Source of the DNA: Otatea glauca
Taxonomy: Eukaryota > Streptophyta > Magnoliopsida > Poales > Poaceae
Direction of reading: 5' to 3'
Assembly (NCBI GenBank): GCA_036346275.1
Contig: CM070730.1
Span: 46,484,918-46,548,917 of the forward strand
DNA: 64,000 nt
The position numbers and the translations under genes are program-made. The notes beneath the pieces are model-generated. The model saw nothing but the letters and a program-made list of their open reading frames with translations. It made no database searches and was not told the origin of the DNA. The number at the start of each line of letters is the position of its first letter. The stretch's first letter is position 1. This document shows, one piece after another, positions 1-11,199 of the stretch.

Positions 1-540
1 GCGGGGATTTTTGGAAAGATGAACTAAACAAAAGATTTTTGAAAACCCAAATTTTGGGATGTCAATGCTAGCTCCTGGGTTCTTGTTGATCAAGATGATC
101 CTAGATGACTTCCCACATGTCATTGAAAGCTAGAACACAAGTCAAGAATATCAAAAACTAGATCTTCCAAGAATCATCCTCTCAAGAACAAAAAATCAGT
201 TTCTTGCAAAGAACACAAGATTTGCCTAGATGATTGGGATATGATCTGAAGAAGACTCATCCATCAATGATACATGCTCAGCACAAGATCCACAAGCATT
301 TCGAAGGAGGAGAGGCAAATCCAAATGTGCAAGAAGTAAATTACAAAATATAAATTGCGGAATTTAAAGACTGAATTTAAAGCATATTGTAAATGCGGAA
401 AGTAAATTCAGAATTGAGAGGAATGGATTAAACTTTCATTTCTGGAAGGGAGTTTACAAAGCCTCACAACAAAGTGGGCAAAGCTCAAAGGAGCACAACA
501 ACCTCCAAAACCTTCAAGAAGGGAAGGCACCCCTACCCCT

Positions 541-550
541 CTATTTATAC
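541..550 (-). promoter_or_regulatory. LTR TATA box
   Basis: GTATAAATAG on the minus strand. It aligns with GTATAAATAAG near 53646-53656 in the plus-strand copy of the same LTR. It is the likely core promoter of the copia element. The start site is not visible. Confidence 0.55.
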
Positions 551-1020
551 TACACTTGGGTCATCCTACACCCTTGGATGCGTCCTAGACCCTAAGGCAT
601 ACCATCAAGGGCTAGGATTGACCCACTCATACAGCCATGCAAGGGCTAACCCAAAACCCAACAAGCAAATGGGTTTTCTTACACAGTTTTCAAAGCATAC
701 TTACTAGACCCGCTAACCTATCAACTAGACTAAGATCCAATGGCCCTCATTGATCTATGCAGCGCATAGCTAGCATCTCGTCCATTCCTTGTCTTCACGG
801 CTTGCCACGACTCCATCTTCGATCATCTTCTAGTGATCCCCGATCGTCTGAACCTCCGGCGCACCTCACCTAGTCCCTATCATCCTTCGCCTCACCATGA
901 TCTAGCATCGTCGACCTACAACCATCAAAAACAAGGAAACACATCACATAGCAATGTCCAAAATTGATATGCAATAAATCTCATGCAATTTTAAAATTCA
1001 AACTCAACATTCGCTCTATT

Positions 1021-1205
1021 GTCCGGTACTACCGCCTCCTGGGGCTGGTAGTGCTGCTCGGCTGGCACTACCACTCCCACATGACCGGTAGTGCCGCTCC
1101 CCTTAAGAACCAGGGAACACCTCTCTCTATAATATAACTACCGCTCCCCTGGCCAGTACTACCGCTCGACCGGCACTACCGCATAGCCAGTAGTGCCGCC
1201 CCTGG
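1021..1205. repeat. GC-rich block of CGGTAGTG/CACTACCG motifs
   Basis: Short motifs of the type CGGTAGTGCC and its reverse complement GGCACTACCG recur about every 20-40 bp in both orientations, so the block could fold back on itself. It lies inside the copia LTR. The aligned part of the other LTR copy (about 53155-53205) keeps only two degenerate motifs. Confidence 0.8.
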
Positions 1206-1331
1206 CAGACACAACTCAAAATGTTTCATATTGAAAATTCAATTCAAATCAAACTCAAACCAGAGCAAACCAAGCTCAAATTTAGTAAATTACTCATCAC
1301 CAACATGAGTAGACCTCCACATGGTCTTTCA

Positions 1332-2912
1332 ATCTCCCCCTTGATGAGTATATTGACAAACATCATAAAAGGCATAAATTTGAGTTTGAATGAGAGAAGA
1401 AGAAAGTAATTTGATTGCAAAACCAAATATGGTCCAGAGCGAAAAGACTAAGAACATGACCAAGTTGGTAAGACAGATTTTAGAGCAAGGCAATAGAAAG
1501 AACAAGTTTTCCACAAAAAGCTCTAAAATTCCAATAAAAACTGATAAAAATTTATGATTTTTAATATTTTCAAATTTTTAACAAAATCATAAGATCCAAG
1601 ACACATTTTTCATTTTTATCCTTTTAATGATGCCTTTTCTTCAATTTCTCCCCCATTTGGCAATATAGGCATCAAGATTTCATATTATCTCCCCCTTTCT
1701 CAACATGTATGCTTGAAATGCATCTAAAGAGTTTTGAAGATTATCCAAGTGATCATAATAACAAGACATGACACCAAGCTAGTCAATTTTAGATTAGGCT
1801 AGTCCAAGACACATCCAAGAGCAAATACAAGCTTAGTTTTGAATATTTCATTTTTAGCAAGATTTCACAAGAGCAACACTTAGCATGAGTTTCAAAAATA
1901 GAAGCAAAGCCACTCTAAGGATCAAAAGGAAAACTTAGAGTTCAACCTACTCAACACTTTGAGGAATCTAGAAGTGCATACAAGGTCCTTCGGGCTCATT
2001 TATCACTTAATGCAAATTTTGCTTTAAGAACTTCAAAAGACATAGTGGGGGAGCAAATGTTTGACATTATTTGCATTCTTTACCCACTTATGTTTTTTTA
2101 TTTGCACTTTTCTTTTTCAAGCAATTTACTCAAGCCATATGCGACCATCTCAAGATGAACTCTTAAGAGGATGGTCTTGGTCATACACTATGCATTCCAT
2201 GTTCATCCCATGTGCAATGGGAAGCTGTCTTGTGATTGTGAGGTGTTAAGTCCAATACGCACAAATAGAGTCATTTTTGCTTAAATTTTCATTTTAGCAC
2301 ATTGATTTATGAGCATATGAAGGACTCAAGTATGAAACAAACTAGTTTCACCCAAGTTGCTATAGGGACTCTAGAGAACTCCAAATTTCTCAAATTATGG
2401 CACAAACCACTAGAGAAGAAACCTAGCAAGTAAAAGCAGTATGTTTTATCAAGTTTTTCATTCAAAGCTTATGTTCATTTTTTAAAGCTTAGCAAGATAA
2501 ATGAACTTGGACATATCTAAGCTAGTGATTTTCTTCAAATGATGTAGCATGGTGTATTGCATGAAGATTAAATCATTTGCATAATAGACAAAGCTCATAA
2601 AACAGAAAATGCTGTCTATATGCAATGCATGAATAAATTCCCATACTCCCCCTCAACAAGTGAACCAATTTAAGCAAAAATATGGTTAAAATGAGTTATT
2701 AGCAGAATTAGGTGAAGAAGAACCCAAATGAACTCAATAGAAACCAGAAATACAGAATGAGGAGAATAAGTCGAGAAAATTGCAAATTGGATGGTTATAG
2801 AGCATAGAAAAGATAGAAGAGACTCACTACGACTCAGACTCGCTCTCATCTTCCCCAATGACTGACATAGGAAAGCTGACTCTAGATCCCAAACAAGGGA
2901 GTGCACACAGAC
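1332..2912 (-). mobile_element. SIRE-like copia, 3' non-coding internal region with PPT
   Basis: The polypurine tract reads AAGGGGGAGAT on the minus strand (1332-1342) and abuts the LTR start. The 700 bp beyond it (to about 2026) match, in inverse orientation, 63294-63994 in the right-hand copia element. No convincing pol codons were found up to 2912, where a gypsy LTR end begins. The region is therefore a 3' untranslated remnant interrupted by another element. Confidence 0.75.
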
Positions 2913-5900
2913 TGTAACGACCCCCATTTTCACATAAATGCAAAAATGGAAATCTCATGTGCATTCTGTACTAGTCCCATGATCAATAGCTAGTACGCAC
3001 ATTTTCAACACTTGGAATCACATGCATACATCAATATATTAAAGCGGAAGCTATTTGTACAATATATTCTTACAACTCAAAGTATATATATATATATACA
3101 ACACAGAGGAAGCAAGGTCTTATAGTGTGCCTATCCAACCCTTAGGCAACTAACAAGGCATAAATCCCTAGAAAAATCGCATCATTAGAATTCCCACGTC
3201 CTGTGATGAATAGTAATCTTCGAAGCTTTGCTTCCTTATCAAACTAAAATAATAGATTAAGCAAGGTTGAGTACTTTCGTATTCAGCAAGACTTAAGTGG
3301 TAATTGCAAATGCAATAATATGCAGGCCATATCAAAGGAGGCTGCTACAGTTAATTTGCATAAAGCGATATTGAATTGGTAGAACAAGTTTGTCATTTGC
3401 AAACGGAATTTGTAAGTGCAATTGAGTAATAAGAAATAAGTAATGCATAAGTAATACTCACAGCCCTTCGTGAGCATTGAATAATTCAATGATTCAATAA
3501 TCCAATCCTGCCATAACCATTCCTTTGCCAACCGTAACCATTCATCCAATAATCCAATCTTGAAGTCCAACAATGTCGGTCCTTTGACATAAAGTAACAG
3601 TTGCTAAACAAGTTTCAAACCAAAACCCACTTTTAAATATACCAAAGCATTTAACTAGTGCCAGTTCATCAAGTTTCCCATAACCGCGGGTACAGCTAAT
3701 CGATTAGATTTACACTCTGCAGAGGTGTACAACTTTACTCACAAGTCATGACCTTTTCTTTTTGCCGCATGTTTCACGCACCATTGGCGTGTGTCTAGAA
3801 TGTTCATGACGAAAACTTTTATATTACCTAGGTTAACTTTGCACTAGCCCAGGATGTTAATCCATACTATGGTAGAAGAACTTAGAGCATAGAAATGATG
3901 GGAACTCCTCATAGCATGGCGTACACCGTTACATTGGTAAGTAGAAACCCCTACAAGCAGGCTTTGAAAGGAATGCTTGTGCTATCTCCCGCCTTCCATA
4001 AATGCAAAGTTAAACTAGATAACTTAATTGGTTTAAGGCTGCCCATAACAACACTTGTGGTGGCACAGATTATCTTGGATCATACAACACTACGTTCGGT
4101 CCTTAATCCGACACGGGCAATAATCTCCCCCTACACTACGTACAAGTCCATCTCTTGCACAACCAGGTATTGCCAATAATTGCCCGCGTCAAAATCATAG
4201 TTTTTATTTTTGGGGTTTTAACCAAAATACTGTCAATTAACATCATGTCATAACCAACATTTTCAATTTTCCCAAGAAACAATCTTGATCTTATCATGTA
4301 TAACGTTGGTTCTAAAGCATGGCTAAGCATAATTTTTAGATCGTATGTATACCCATGTTGACATAATGTATTGTCGAACTTTATTCTAGGGTTATCAAGG
4401 TTCACATGCCAATACTTATCAAGGAGGTTTCATGAGACAACAGGTATATTTACCAGTACCACAAAATAGCAAATTTACAAAAAATAAACGCATACATGAA
4501 ACAATTTGATAAATAAAAGGAAAATTAAATACTGGGACCAATATGATCAAAGGGGTGCTTGCCTTGCTTATTTGTTGTTTACATCAAAGTTGCGGTCGAA
4601 GCCTACGTTGTCGACGACAAAATTAATGACGTCGGGTTCTACATGTGATTTCAACGGAAACATAGCAAATAACGAACTTTAATAAGGGCCAAAAGAAGAC
4701 AGACAGAAAATCAAATAAAATATGCTATAAGAACGGACGTAGATTCTTTTATAGATTATTTATTCTTATTTTACGAATTCAAGAGGCTAAAATTATGTAT
4801 TCTTGTATTTATATTTTCGAATTCTAGATGCTAAAATTATTTGGATTAATAAAAGTAAACATTAGTTAAAGGTTTTGTACCCAACTAATCACTTACTGTG
4901 CTTTCAGCGACCTTATCACTTAAGGTTATTGCATTAGCAGGATTCAGATGATAATCAAGTTCAAATGAGAATATTTTTATGAATTATGGTAGACCATATC
5001 CTAATTAACTTTTCTAGGCTGATCTTCATAAAATTTGCATTTAGACGAGGTGTTTTACGAACTGCCGAAAAGGCTTAAGCGTTTTTAAAATTCAGAAATC
5101 ATAATACTTAGGGTTATTTTGCTAGCAAGATTTATATGCAAACAATTATATAATGAACTTGTTTCTTTAGAATATGGCAGTATTAACTTTGTAGAGCATT
5201 ACTAAACTGATTTTATAAATTTTAGTATTTAGACGAGACGTTTTATGTGCTGCTGAAATAGCAAATATGGCCATAAAGTTAACATTGTATCTAGTATGGA
5301 TTTCGCTTTTCGTTTGTGGCTACACTACACATGATTTTTGATTCATTTTTCTGGTATTAATAGGGTATAACCCTAGCAATGTTTTAAACAAATTTTGCAT
5401 TATTTTGGTTTTAACCGCGATAGATCGCAGATATAGCTAGTGCTGCGATTTGCATTTCCTTTATATTATAAGAATGTAAACTATGCCTTATTCTAAATGT
5501 TTTTACATAAATGAGCTTCTACTGATTCCAGAAGTTTATAAGAAATATGTTATTATTTTTTGAGCTATTATATACTTATTTTTATTACTGGCCATATTAG
5601 GTTTTGTTGATATTTGCAAAGCAAATAATTTAAGCTTAGTTCAAAAATTAAATATTTTTTCATATTTGAATCTCTCATGGTCTCAAAATCATATAAAAAT
5701 TTATTTTATTACTTTAAGAGTTATATTACACAATTATTGCGTTCTTAATCATTTAATATATATTGAGAACAACTTTTAATAGAAAATGAGTCAAACAAAG
5801 ATGATATTAAATATTTTTTATATATTTGGATTGCTGGAAGTCTAAGGATTCCAATAAAATTGGTTTCATTCAATTCTAAGTTAATTTGCATCATTTATAT

Positions 5901-6073
5901 ATAGCCTATCTTTCATCCTTTTGTTCAAATTTGAAATTCAAATTTGTCCAGAGTTCTTATCCAAAATATTTTTGCATATTATGAGATTAATTGATTTTAC
6001 ATGAATATATAAATTTGTTTCATCTCATTTGGATTAAATATGCAGAAGTTATAATCAAATGAATTTGGCTCGG
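2913..6073 (-). mobile_element. Ty3/gypsy long LTR, copy A1 (left part)
   Basis: It starts with TGTAACGACCCCCATTTT, the reverse complement of the family's LTR 3' end, which elsewhere abuts a tRNA-Met primer site. It aligns collinearly with 41373 to about 44850 in the full LTR. It stops at about 6073, where GC-rich sequence begins. No target duplication was found with 10881. AT-rich, with only short chance ORFs. Confidence 0.8.
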
Positions 6074-6498
6074 CCATGGTGACGGCGGCCGCAATTTAGC
6101 GAAATCAGGAAAAGCCGGTTGGTGAAGCGCACTTGCGCTCCCACGCGGCTTTCGACATGGCCACGAGCTTACGCCTGCGCCCCGAGCGCCCCTTTCGGCA
6201 CGGCCAGGAGCCACGCCTGCTCCCCGAGCGCCACCTTCGGCACGGCCACGAGCCTACGCTGGCGCCCCTAGCGCCACCTTCGACACGGCCACGAGCCACG
6301 CCTGCGCCCCGAGCGCCACTTTCGGTACGGCCACGAGACTACGCCTGCGCCCCGAGCGCCACTTTCGTCATGGCCAAGAGCCATGCCTGCGCCCCGAGCG
6401 CCACCTTCGGCACGGCCACGAGCCTACGCCTGCGCCCCGAGCGCCACTTTCAGCTCGTCTACAAGCCTTCGCCTGCGCCCCGAGCAAAGATGGCACGA
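6074..6498. repeat. GC-rich minisatellite, unit about 43 bp
   Basis: From about 6159 to 6487 the sequence repeats a unit containing GGCCACGAGCCTACGCCTGC and GCCCCGAGCGCCACTTTCGG, with starts near 6159, 6202 and 6244, giving 7-8 diverged copies. The period is not a multiple of three, so the 129-codon open frame across it (6133-6522) cycles through frames of one repeat and is not read as a gene. 6074-6158 is GC-rich and unassigned. Confidence 0.85.
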
Positions 6499-7380
6499 TC
6501 GTCGACAACATATGTAGCATAAAGCAGCTAAGTCGCTTTTTACTCAATTATGTCATTATAAATAAAATTGTTGACTTTCGACTTGCTACTTAGTTGACCC
6601 ACAACTAAGCAGTAAGTCGGGGGCTACACCTAATAGCGTGCGCATGCGCACATCTTTTTTTAGTTGTATTTTTCTTCTTTTGCTTAACGATTGCAAGTGA
6701 ATTCGAGTGCGATAACTCCAAATTGTGAAACTCTGACCCCATGAACGGCGAACTTTAGTCACCCAAAACACGTGCCTGGGAAAAAGAGCCATGAGCCGAC
6801 TCCCAACGCTCGGGGGCTAGACTAGTCGGGCAGAGTGCTTAAACAAAAAGAGTCAAACCACTCGGATGAATTCAAAATCAATAAGGAAAAAGAGTAAAAA
6901 ACTCTAAATTATATATACACCAGTCAGACATCACATCCGAGTGAATTGTTTTTACATTGCCTAAGTTCTGCATATACATGATTTCAAGGCTACTAAATTT
7001 GGATGCGATGTGTGTAAGCCAACGCTTCAACGACGACATCAGCAACTTCGGCGACGAATGAATTTAAAGGAAGTGGCGCTAAATTTTGCCTCGAACGGGA
7101 AAAGCGTTTTGACTTCTGCATATCGTTTGGGATACAGTATGTCCCAAGATGAGCCGACTGCCAGAATTCCAATAATGTGGCAAGGAACCACTCGGAAAGT
7201 TTAACGCGTGGAGCTCTATTGAGTCTTCACGATCTCTTTGCCTACAACAGGGCACTCGGCTGTAAAGGAAAACTAGTCGGGAAGCTGCATAAAGAACTGG
7301 AAGCACTCGGCGTAAAGCATGACTCAGTTGGGCTGCAACCAGGAAGGAGGCAACTCGATCGCAAAGGACTCGGGGGCTAC

Positions 7381-7919
7381 TGTGGAATATAAGAACCCGG
7401 TACCCTCATGACAAGCCCAAGAGGAGGCCGGAAGATACTCCCGCGTCCAGCCCCATTGCCGTGCGCAAGGGACATATCCTAAAGGAAGTTGAACTTATAT
7501 TTAGATATGATGGATACGGTTGTAATCCGAGTCGTTAATAGGGTAGATAAAGATGTAAACTCTATCCTATTAACTGACTAGAATCTTGTAACCGATCGGA
7601 ATCTCCAAACCGATCAGGACTCTGTAAGCCACCCCACCCCCGCTATATAAGGGAGAGGGCAGGCAACAACATAGGGATCCGATCATCCAAGCATAGAGCA
7701 ATCAAGCCATAGAGCATAGAACACCTCATATCGCCCAGAGCATATTGTGCTTTGAGCAACCCTGGATCCAAGAGATCCATATAATCCCAGCACACAGGAT
7801 TAGGGCATTATCTCCTCCGCGAGAGCCTGAACCTGTATAAACCCCTTGTCTTGTGTGACCTTCGAGTTTGAGATCGAGCGCCTACCCCATAAATTCATCG
7901 CCGACTACAAAAGTCGACA
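7381..7919 (+). mobile_element. LTR of unit B, 539 bp
   Basis: Starts TGTGGAATATAAGAACCCGG and ends CTACAAAAGTCGACA. It aligns with 62751-63292. The purine-rich AAAGGACTCGGGGGCTAC lies immediately upstream, as expected of a 3' LTR. The flank after 7920 is gypsy long-LTR sequence, so no matching 5' LTR of this family is seen here. Confidence 0.7.
7644..7651 (+). promoter_or_regulatory. TATA box of unit B LTR
   Basis: TATATAAG within CCGCTATATAAGGGAGAGG. The same context occurs at 63017-63024 in the second copy. Confidence 0.6.
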
Positions 7920-8373
7920 AATAGCGAACCAATATAAGGGCGAAAAGAAGAAAATAGAAAATCCAACTAAAACCTTAACTCACAAAATGGGAGTGTTTAT
8001 TAGTAAGACTATGATTCATGTTGATCTGGTTATACTGTTTCTTTTTGTTTATGTTTACCTTTACTATTTTTGGATTAAATGGTATCAAATATTTATTGCT
8101 TCATATGAATTATTCATTTTATTTTAACGAATTCTAGATGCTAAAATTATTTGAAGTAGAAAGATTTGTCTTATGGTGATATCATAAAATAGTATGTTGT
8201 TAATAGGATTCAGATGCAAAGCAATGTATTTAAAGACTTTTTGAATTAAATATTTTTCACCAAACTTCTTGCTGCCATTTTATTATGGATGCATAACATA
8301 CCAGGTTATGTACTAAATCCTCATGTGGTATTCATTAGATGCATGCATGATCTTATATAGACACATACCCATA

Positions 8374-8384
8374 CACACACACAC

Positions 8385-8415
<31 letters not shown>

Positions 8416-8511
8416 CATATATATGTATATATATACATATATATGTATATATATACATATATATGTATATATATACATATATATGTATATATATACATAT
8501 ATATGTGCATA
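8374..8511. repeat. AT-rich microsatellite, 20-bp palindromic unit
   Basis: After a short (CA)n/(TA)n start, the unit ACATATATATGTATATATAT repeats exactly several times. Each unit is close to self-complementary, so the tract can form cruciforms. It lies inside LTR copy A2. Confidence 0.95.
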
Positions 8512-9760
8512 TGCTTACTTATGCCCTTTTACACTAGAACACAACCTATTTGCATAACCCATTAGTTATCCAATGCTTTTATCTAGCCTAACATCCTACT
8601 AATATTATGCTAAAAAAGAAATATGTTTAGCAATCTCCTGAAATTCTTTTCTTCTCAATTTATTCATTATTGCATAATCAAAAGTATTAAACTTCAATAG
8701 AAAGGACATAAAACAACTAGTTACCCCAAATATTTTTATATGAATGGGTTCCTAGCAGAATATGGATCATGATAAAATTAGTTCCATACAAATTCAACTT
8801 TATTTGCAAAGTTTCTACATTTAATCTACTTTGATATCTACTATTCACCTTTGTATTAAAATATTTTTCCAGAACAGTTTTTCAAAATATTTTTGCATAT
8901 TCTGGAATCTTTTGATTTTAGATGAATTTATAAATTGGTTTCATCTCATTTGGATTTCAAATGCAAAAGATATTCAAGTTTGAATTTGAACTAGTTCTGA
9001 AAATCAAATGGAACTAATGAAATACGCTTTCAACTTCTGAAAACACCTTTCACTGTGCGCCAGATTTCACGTTCGAAACCCGTCGAGTCACTGACATTCG
9101 GGGCCCACCCGTCAGAGACCTCAGTCTTGCGTAGGCCCGCGCCCGACTTGGCCACTGACAGCGAGAGCCCACAGGTCTGTGACTCCAAACAGGGCGCGCT
9201 TGGTTTTGGGCTCGCCGCTGGTGAACTAGCTCCAGCCAAAAGGAATGGGTAGCACCTACGGCTTCAGCATACTAATGCGCACCTAGGGGACAACCCAATG
9301 ACCCTCGGCGATGACCGGAGATGGGTCGCCGTTGTGGCCGAGCGGCGGAGGTCACGGTGACAAGCCGCGCCGGCGACAGAAGGCCGGACAAGCCGAATGG
9401 GTTACAGTTCTAGCATCTATGGGTTCGAGAGGTTTCATTTTTTCCAAATGGAAGCTCAGAGAAGGGACGGATTAGCTCATCACCGATTGCTGGTTTTGGA
9501 GAAGAAGGGGGCGTGTTGGTAGCGGAGCTCCGTTCGAAATTTCCTGAAAATAATAGAGGGGTTTTGATTCTTGTGAGTTGGTGATGCTATAACGAAAAGC
9601 AATTGATGAATGGTTGCTTGCATCACCTTCTATCGATCATGAACCAAAAGCTAGGGTTCTTCAGCTGATTTGGGAAAACGCGAAATTGGCAGTGATCAAT
9701 GGAGTAGAATGGACGAGCATAGAGGGGTTTTGATGTGCAGTCTTTGGCGATCTTGCTCCG

Positions 9761-9770
9761 GTATTTATAG
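9761..9770 (-). promoter_or_regulatory. Gypsy LTR TATA box (copy A2)
   Basis: CTATAAATAC on the minus strand, next to a GC-rich block. The same element is at 45691-45700 and 48740-48749 in other copies, so it is the likely promoter of the family, reading leftward. Confidence 0.6.
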
Positions 9771-10881
9771 GCCAGGGGAGACGCTGTAGAGAAGCTCACA
9801 CGGGTGTGAGCTCGGCGGCAAATTGCGGCGCTAGAACAGGAGAAGGCATGGGCCAATTTGCGGGAAATTCGGGCAAGGATGATGCGTGGCAAAGTTTTGC
9901 AGAGGTGGTTTCTCGGCGCAGCAAGATTTGCCGCATGATGGCGCGAGCTACACCGCAAACCGATCTCACCACGTCTTGAGCTTGCATGAGAGGAAGAAGA
10001 CAAAAGCCGAGGGTGACAGGTGGGGCCGTACAGTGAATCGGGCCCGCGCGGCAGAGAGAGAAAAGGAGAACTCCGGCTTGAACTGAAAAAGGGGCTGAAT
10101 TGGTTCACTGAATCCACTGCCTATCTAATCGATAAATTAATGTGGAATTTATTGATTGTACCAGAGCTAGCTAGGATCTACCATAAAAATTTCAGACGTA
10201 ATGGACACATGAGGAATTTACAAAAATTCTGAAAGTGCACTGTGCACATATTCATGCGTTCTGTTTTATGTTTATTGAGGTACATATATCTCACTAAAAA
10301 ATTTAGAAACTTTTTGTGATGTTCCCTATAGGTACATTAACCCCCTGTAATATTTTCATCTTCAGATTGTTGATAGTTTATTTAATAAAATTCTGACATT
10401 GAAGTATCCAGATTTTCAGCTATTCAGTTTTTTAATTTTTATAAATATCAAACCTGAAGATTACCTTCTGATATTTTTACTGCAGATGACTCTATCCAGT
10501 GAGAAGATAATATAAAAATTTTCACATCGAAATTATGAACATTTAATTTCTGACATTTTTACTATTGCTAGTCTTGATTCATTAAATTACCTTTCTTTTC
10601 TTCTTTTAATACTTGACATGACTTCAAAATTATATTTTTGTGTTTTGGATAGCTCTACGAATTTTACAGTAATTTTTTCTTATTTTTTTGTTTTACAAAT
10701 ATTTTCCTATTACTTAAGTAATGGTTGGTTGATTAGAAAAACGAATTTTCTCTTTAAGCAATAATCAAAAGAAATCAAGAAAACTCATAAAAATTCAGAA
10801 AAACCCAGCGAAATATAAATTAAAACCTATGCAAATATATTATTTAATTTCTTATTATTACCCATTTTCCAGGATGTTACA

Positions 10882-11199
10882 ACATCACTGTGGCTAGGGC
10901 ATTCCATTTTGCCTACTGGTTGGGTTGGGGGTTGACTGTGCTGTGCTGCCACCGTGCACCGTGGTCGGGGAAAAGCCTAACGGGTTAGGGTGGGCGGCAC
11001 AATTTCGGGTTTCGGATTTAGGTGGACGGTAGTCATACCTAGAGAAACCCACCTAATTGTCATCGCTAGTAAGAACACTCGTTCACTTGTGATACAATAA
11101 AAAGACAACGAAAGCATCATTTGTTTTATGTGCTCTGCAGGCTACACGGTTCGTTAATGTTAACTAACATCAAGGAATGGGAGCAAGTCTGGTCTAGAA
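10882..11199. other. Unassigned intergenic sequence
   Basis: Nothing recognisable was seen: no long frame and no terminal or repeat motif shared with the rest of the window. Confidence 0.5.

Larger units (their letters stand above)
1..1331 (-). mobile_element. Ty1/copia SIRE-like LTR, 3' LTR cut by window edge
   Basis: The inner end reads, on the minus strand, TGAAAGACC and lies right after a purine tract. The same start (TGAAGGACC) opens the full LTR at 53037-54687, and the two copies align along their length, including the TATA-like block (541-550, read GTATAAATAG on the minus strand). The full copy is 1651 bp, so roughly 0.3 kb or more lies left of the window. The block at 1021-1205 is GC-rich and is mostly missing from the 53037 copy. 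Confidence 0.85.
6499..7920 (+). mobile_element. 1.41-kb gypsy-type unit B: 3' non-coding region, PPT and LTR
   Basis: It is near-identical to 61883-63293, and both copies start at TCGTCGACAACATATG and end at AAAAGTCGACAA. The part 7381-7919 looks like an LTR: it begins TGTGGAATATAAG after a purine-rich tract at 7363-7380, has a TATA box, and ends GTCGACA. No primer-binding site follows. 6499-7380 has no recognisable protein and is read as 3' internal sequence. The equal ends in both copies suggest a defined mobile derivative, not two random truncations. Confidence 0.7.
7921..10881 (-). mobile_element. Ty3/gypsy long LTR, copy A2 (right part)
   Basis: It begins inside the LTR at the point equivalent to about 43050 (ATAGCGAACC) and ends AGGATGTTACA at 10881, the outer LTR terminus. 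It overlaps A1 in LTR coordinates, so A1 and A2 are two different copies that meet at unit B. It contains the GC-rich promoter block (about 9040-10080) typical of this LTR and an AT palindromic microsatellite. ORFs in the GC-rich part, such as 9623-10117, are composition artefacts. Confidence 0.75.

Noticed and set aside
6133..6522. 129-codon frame as a repeat protein gene
   Set aside because: It is a 43-bp DNA minisatellite read through successive frames, not a protein repeat.
9623..10117. 164-codon minus-strand frame
   Set aside because: It lies in the GC-rich promoter block of a gypsy LTR. Equivalent blocks in other copies do not keep the frame.
2913..10881. One 8-kb LTR with an insertion
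   Set aside because: The pieces on either side of unit B overlap in LTR coordinates, so they are two copies. The outer flanks (CAGAC and ACATC) are not a target duplication.
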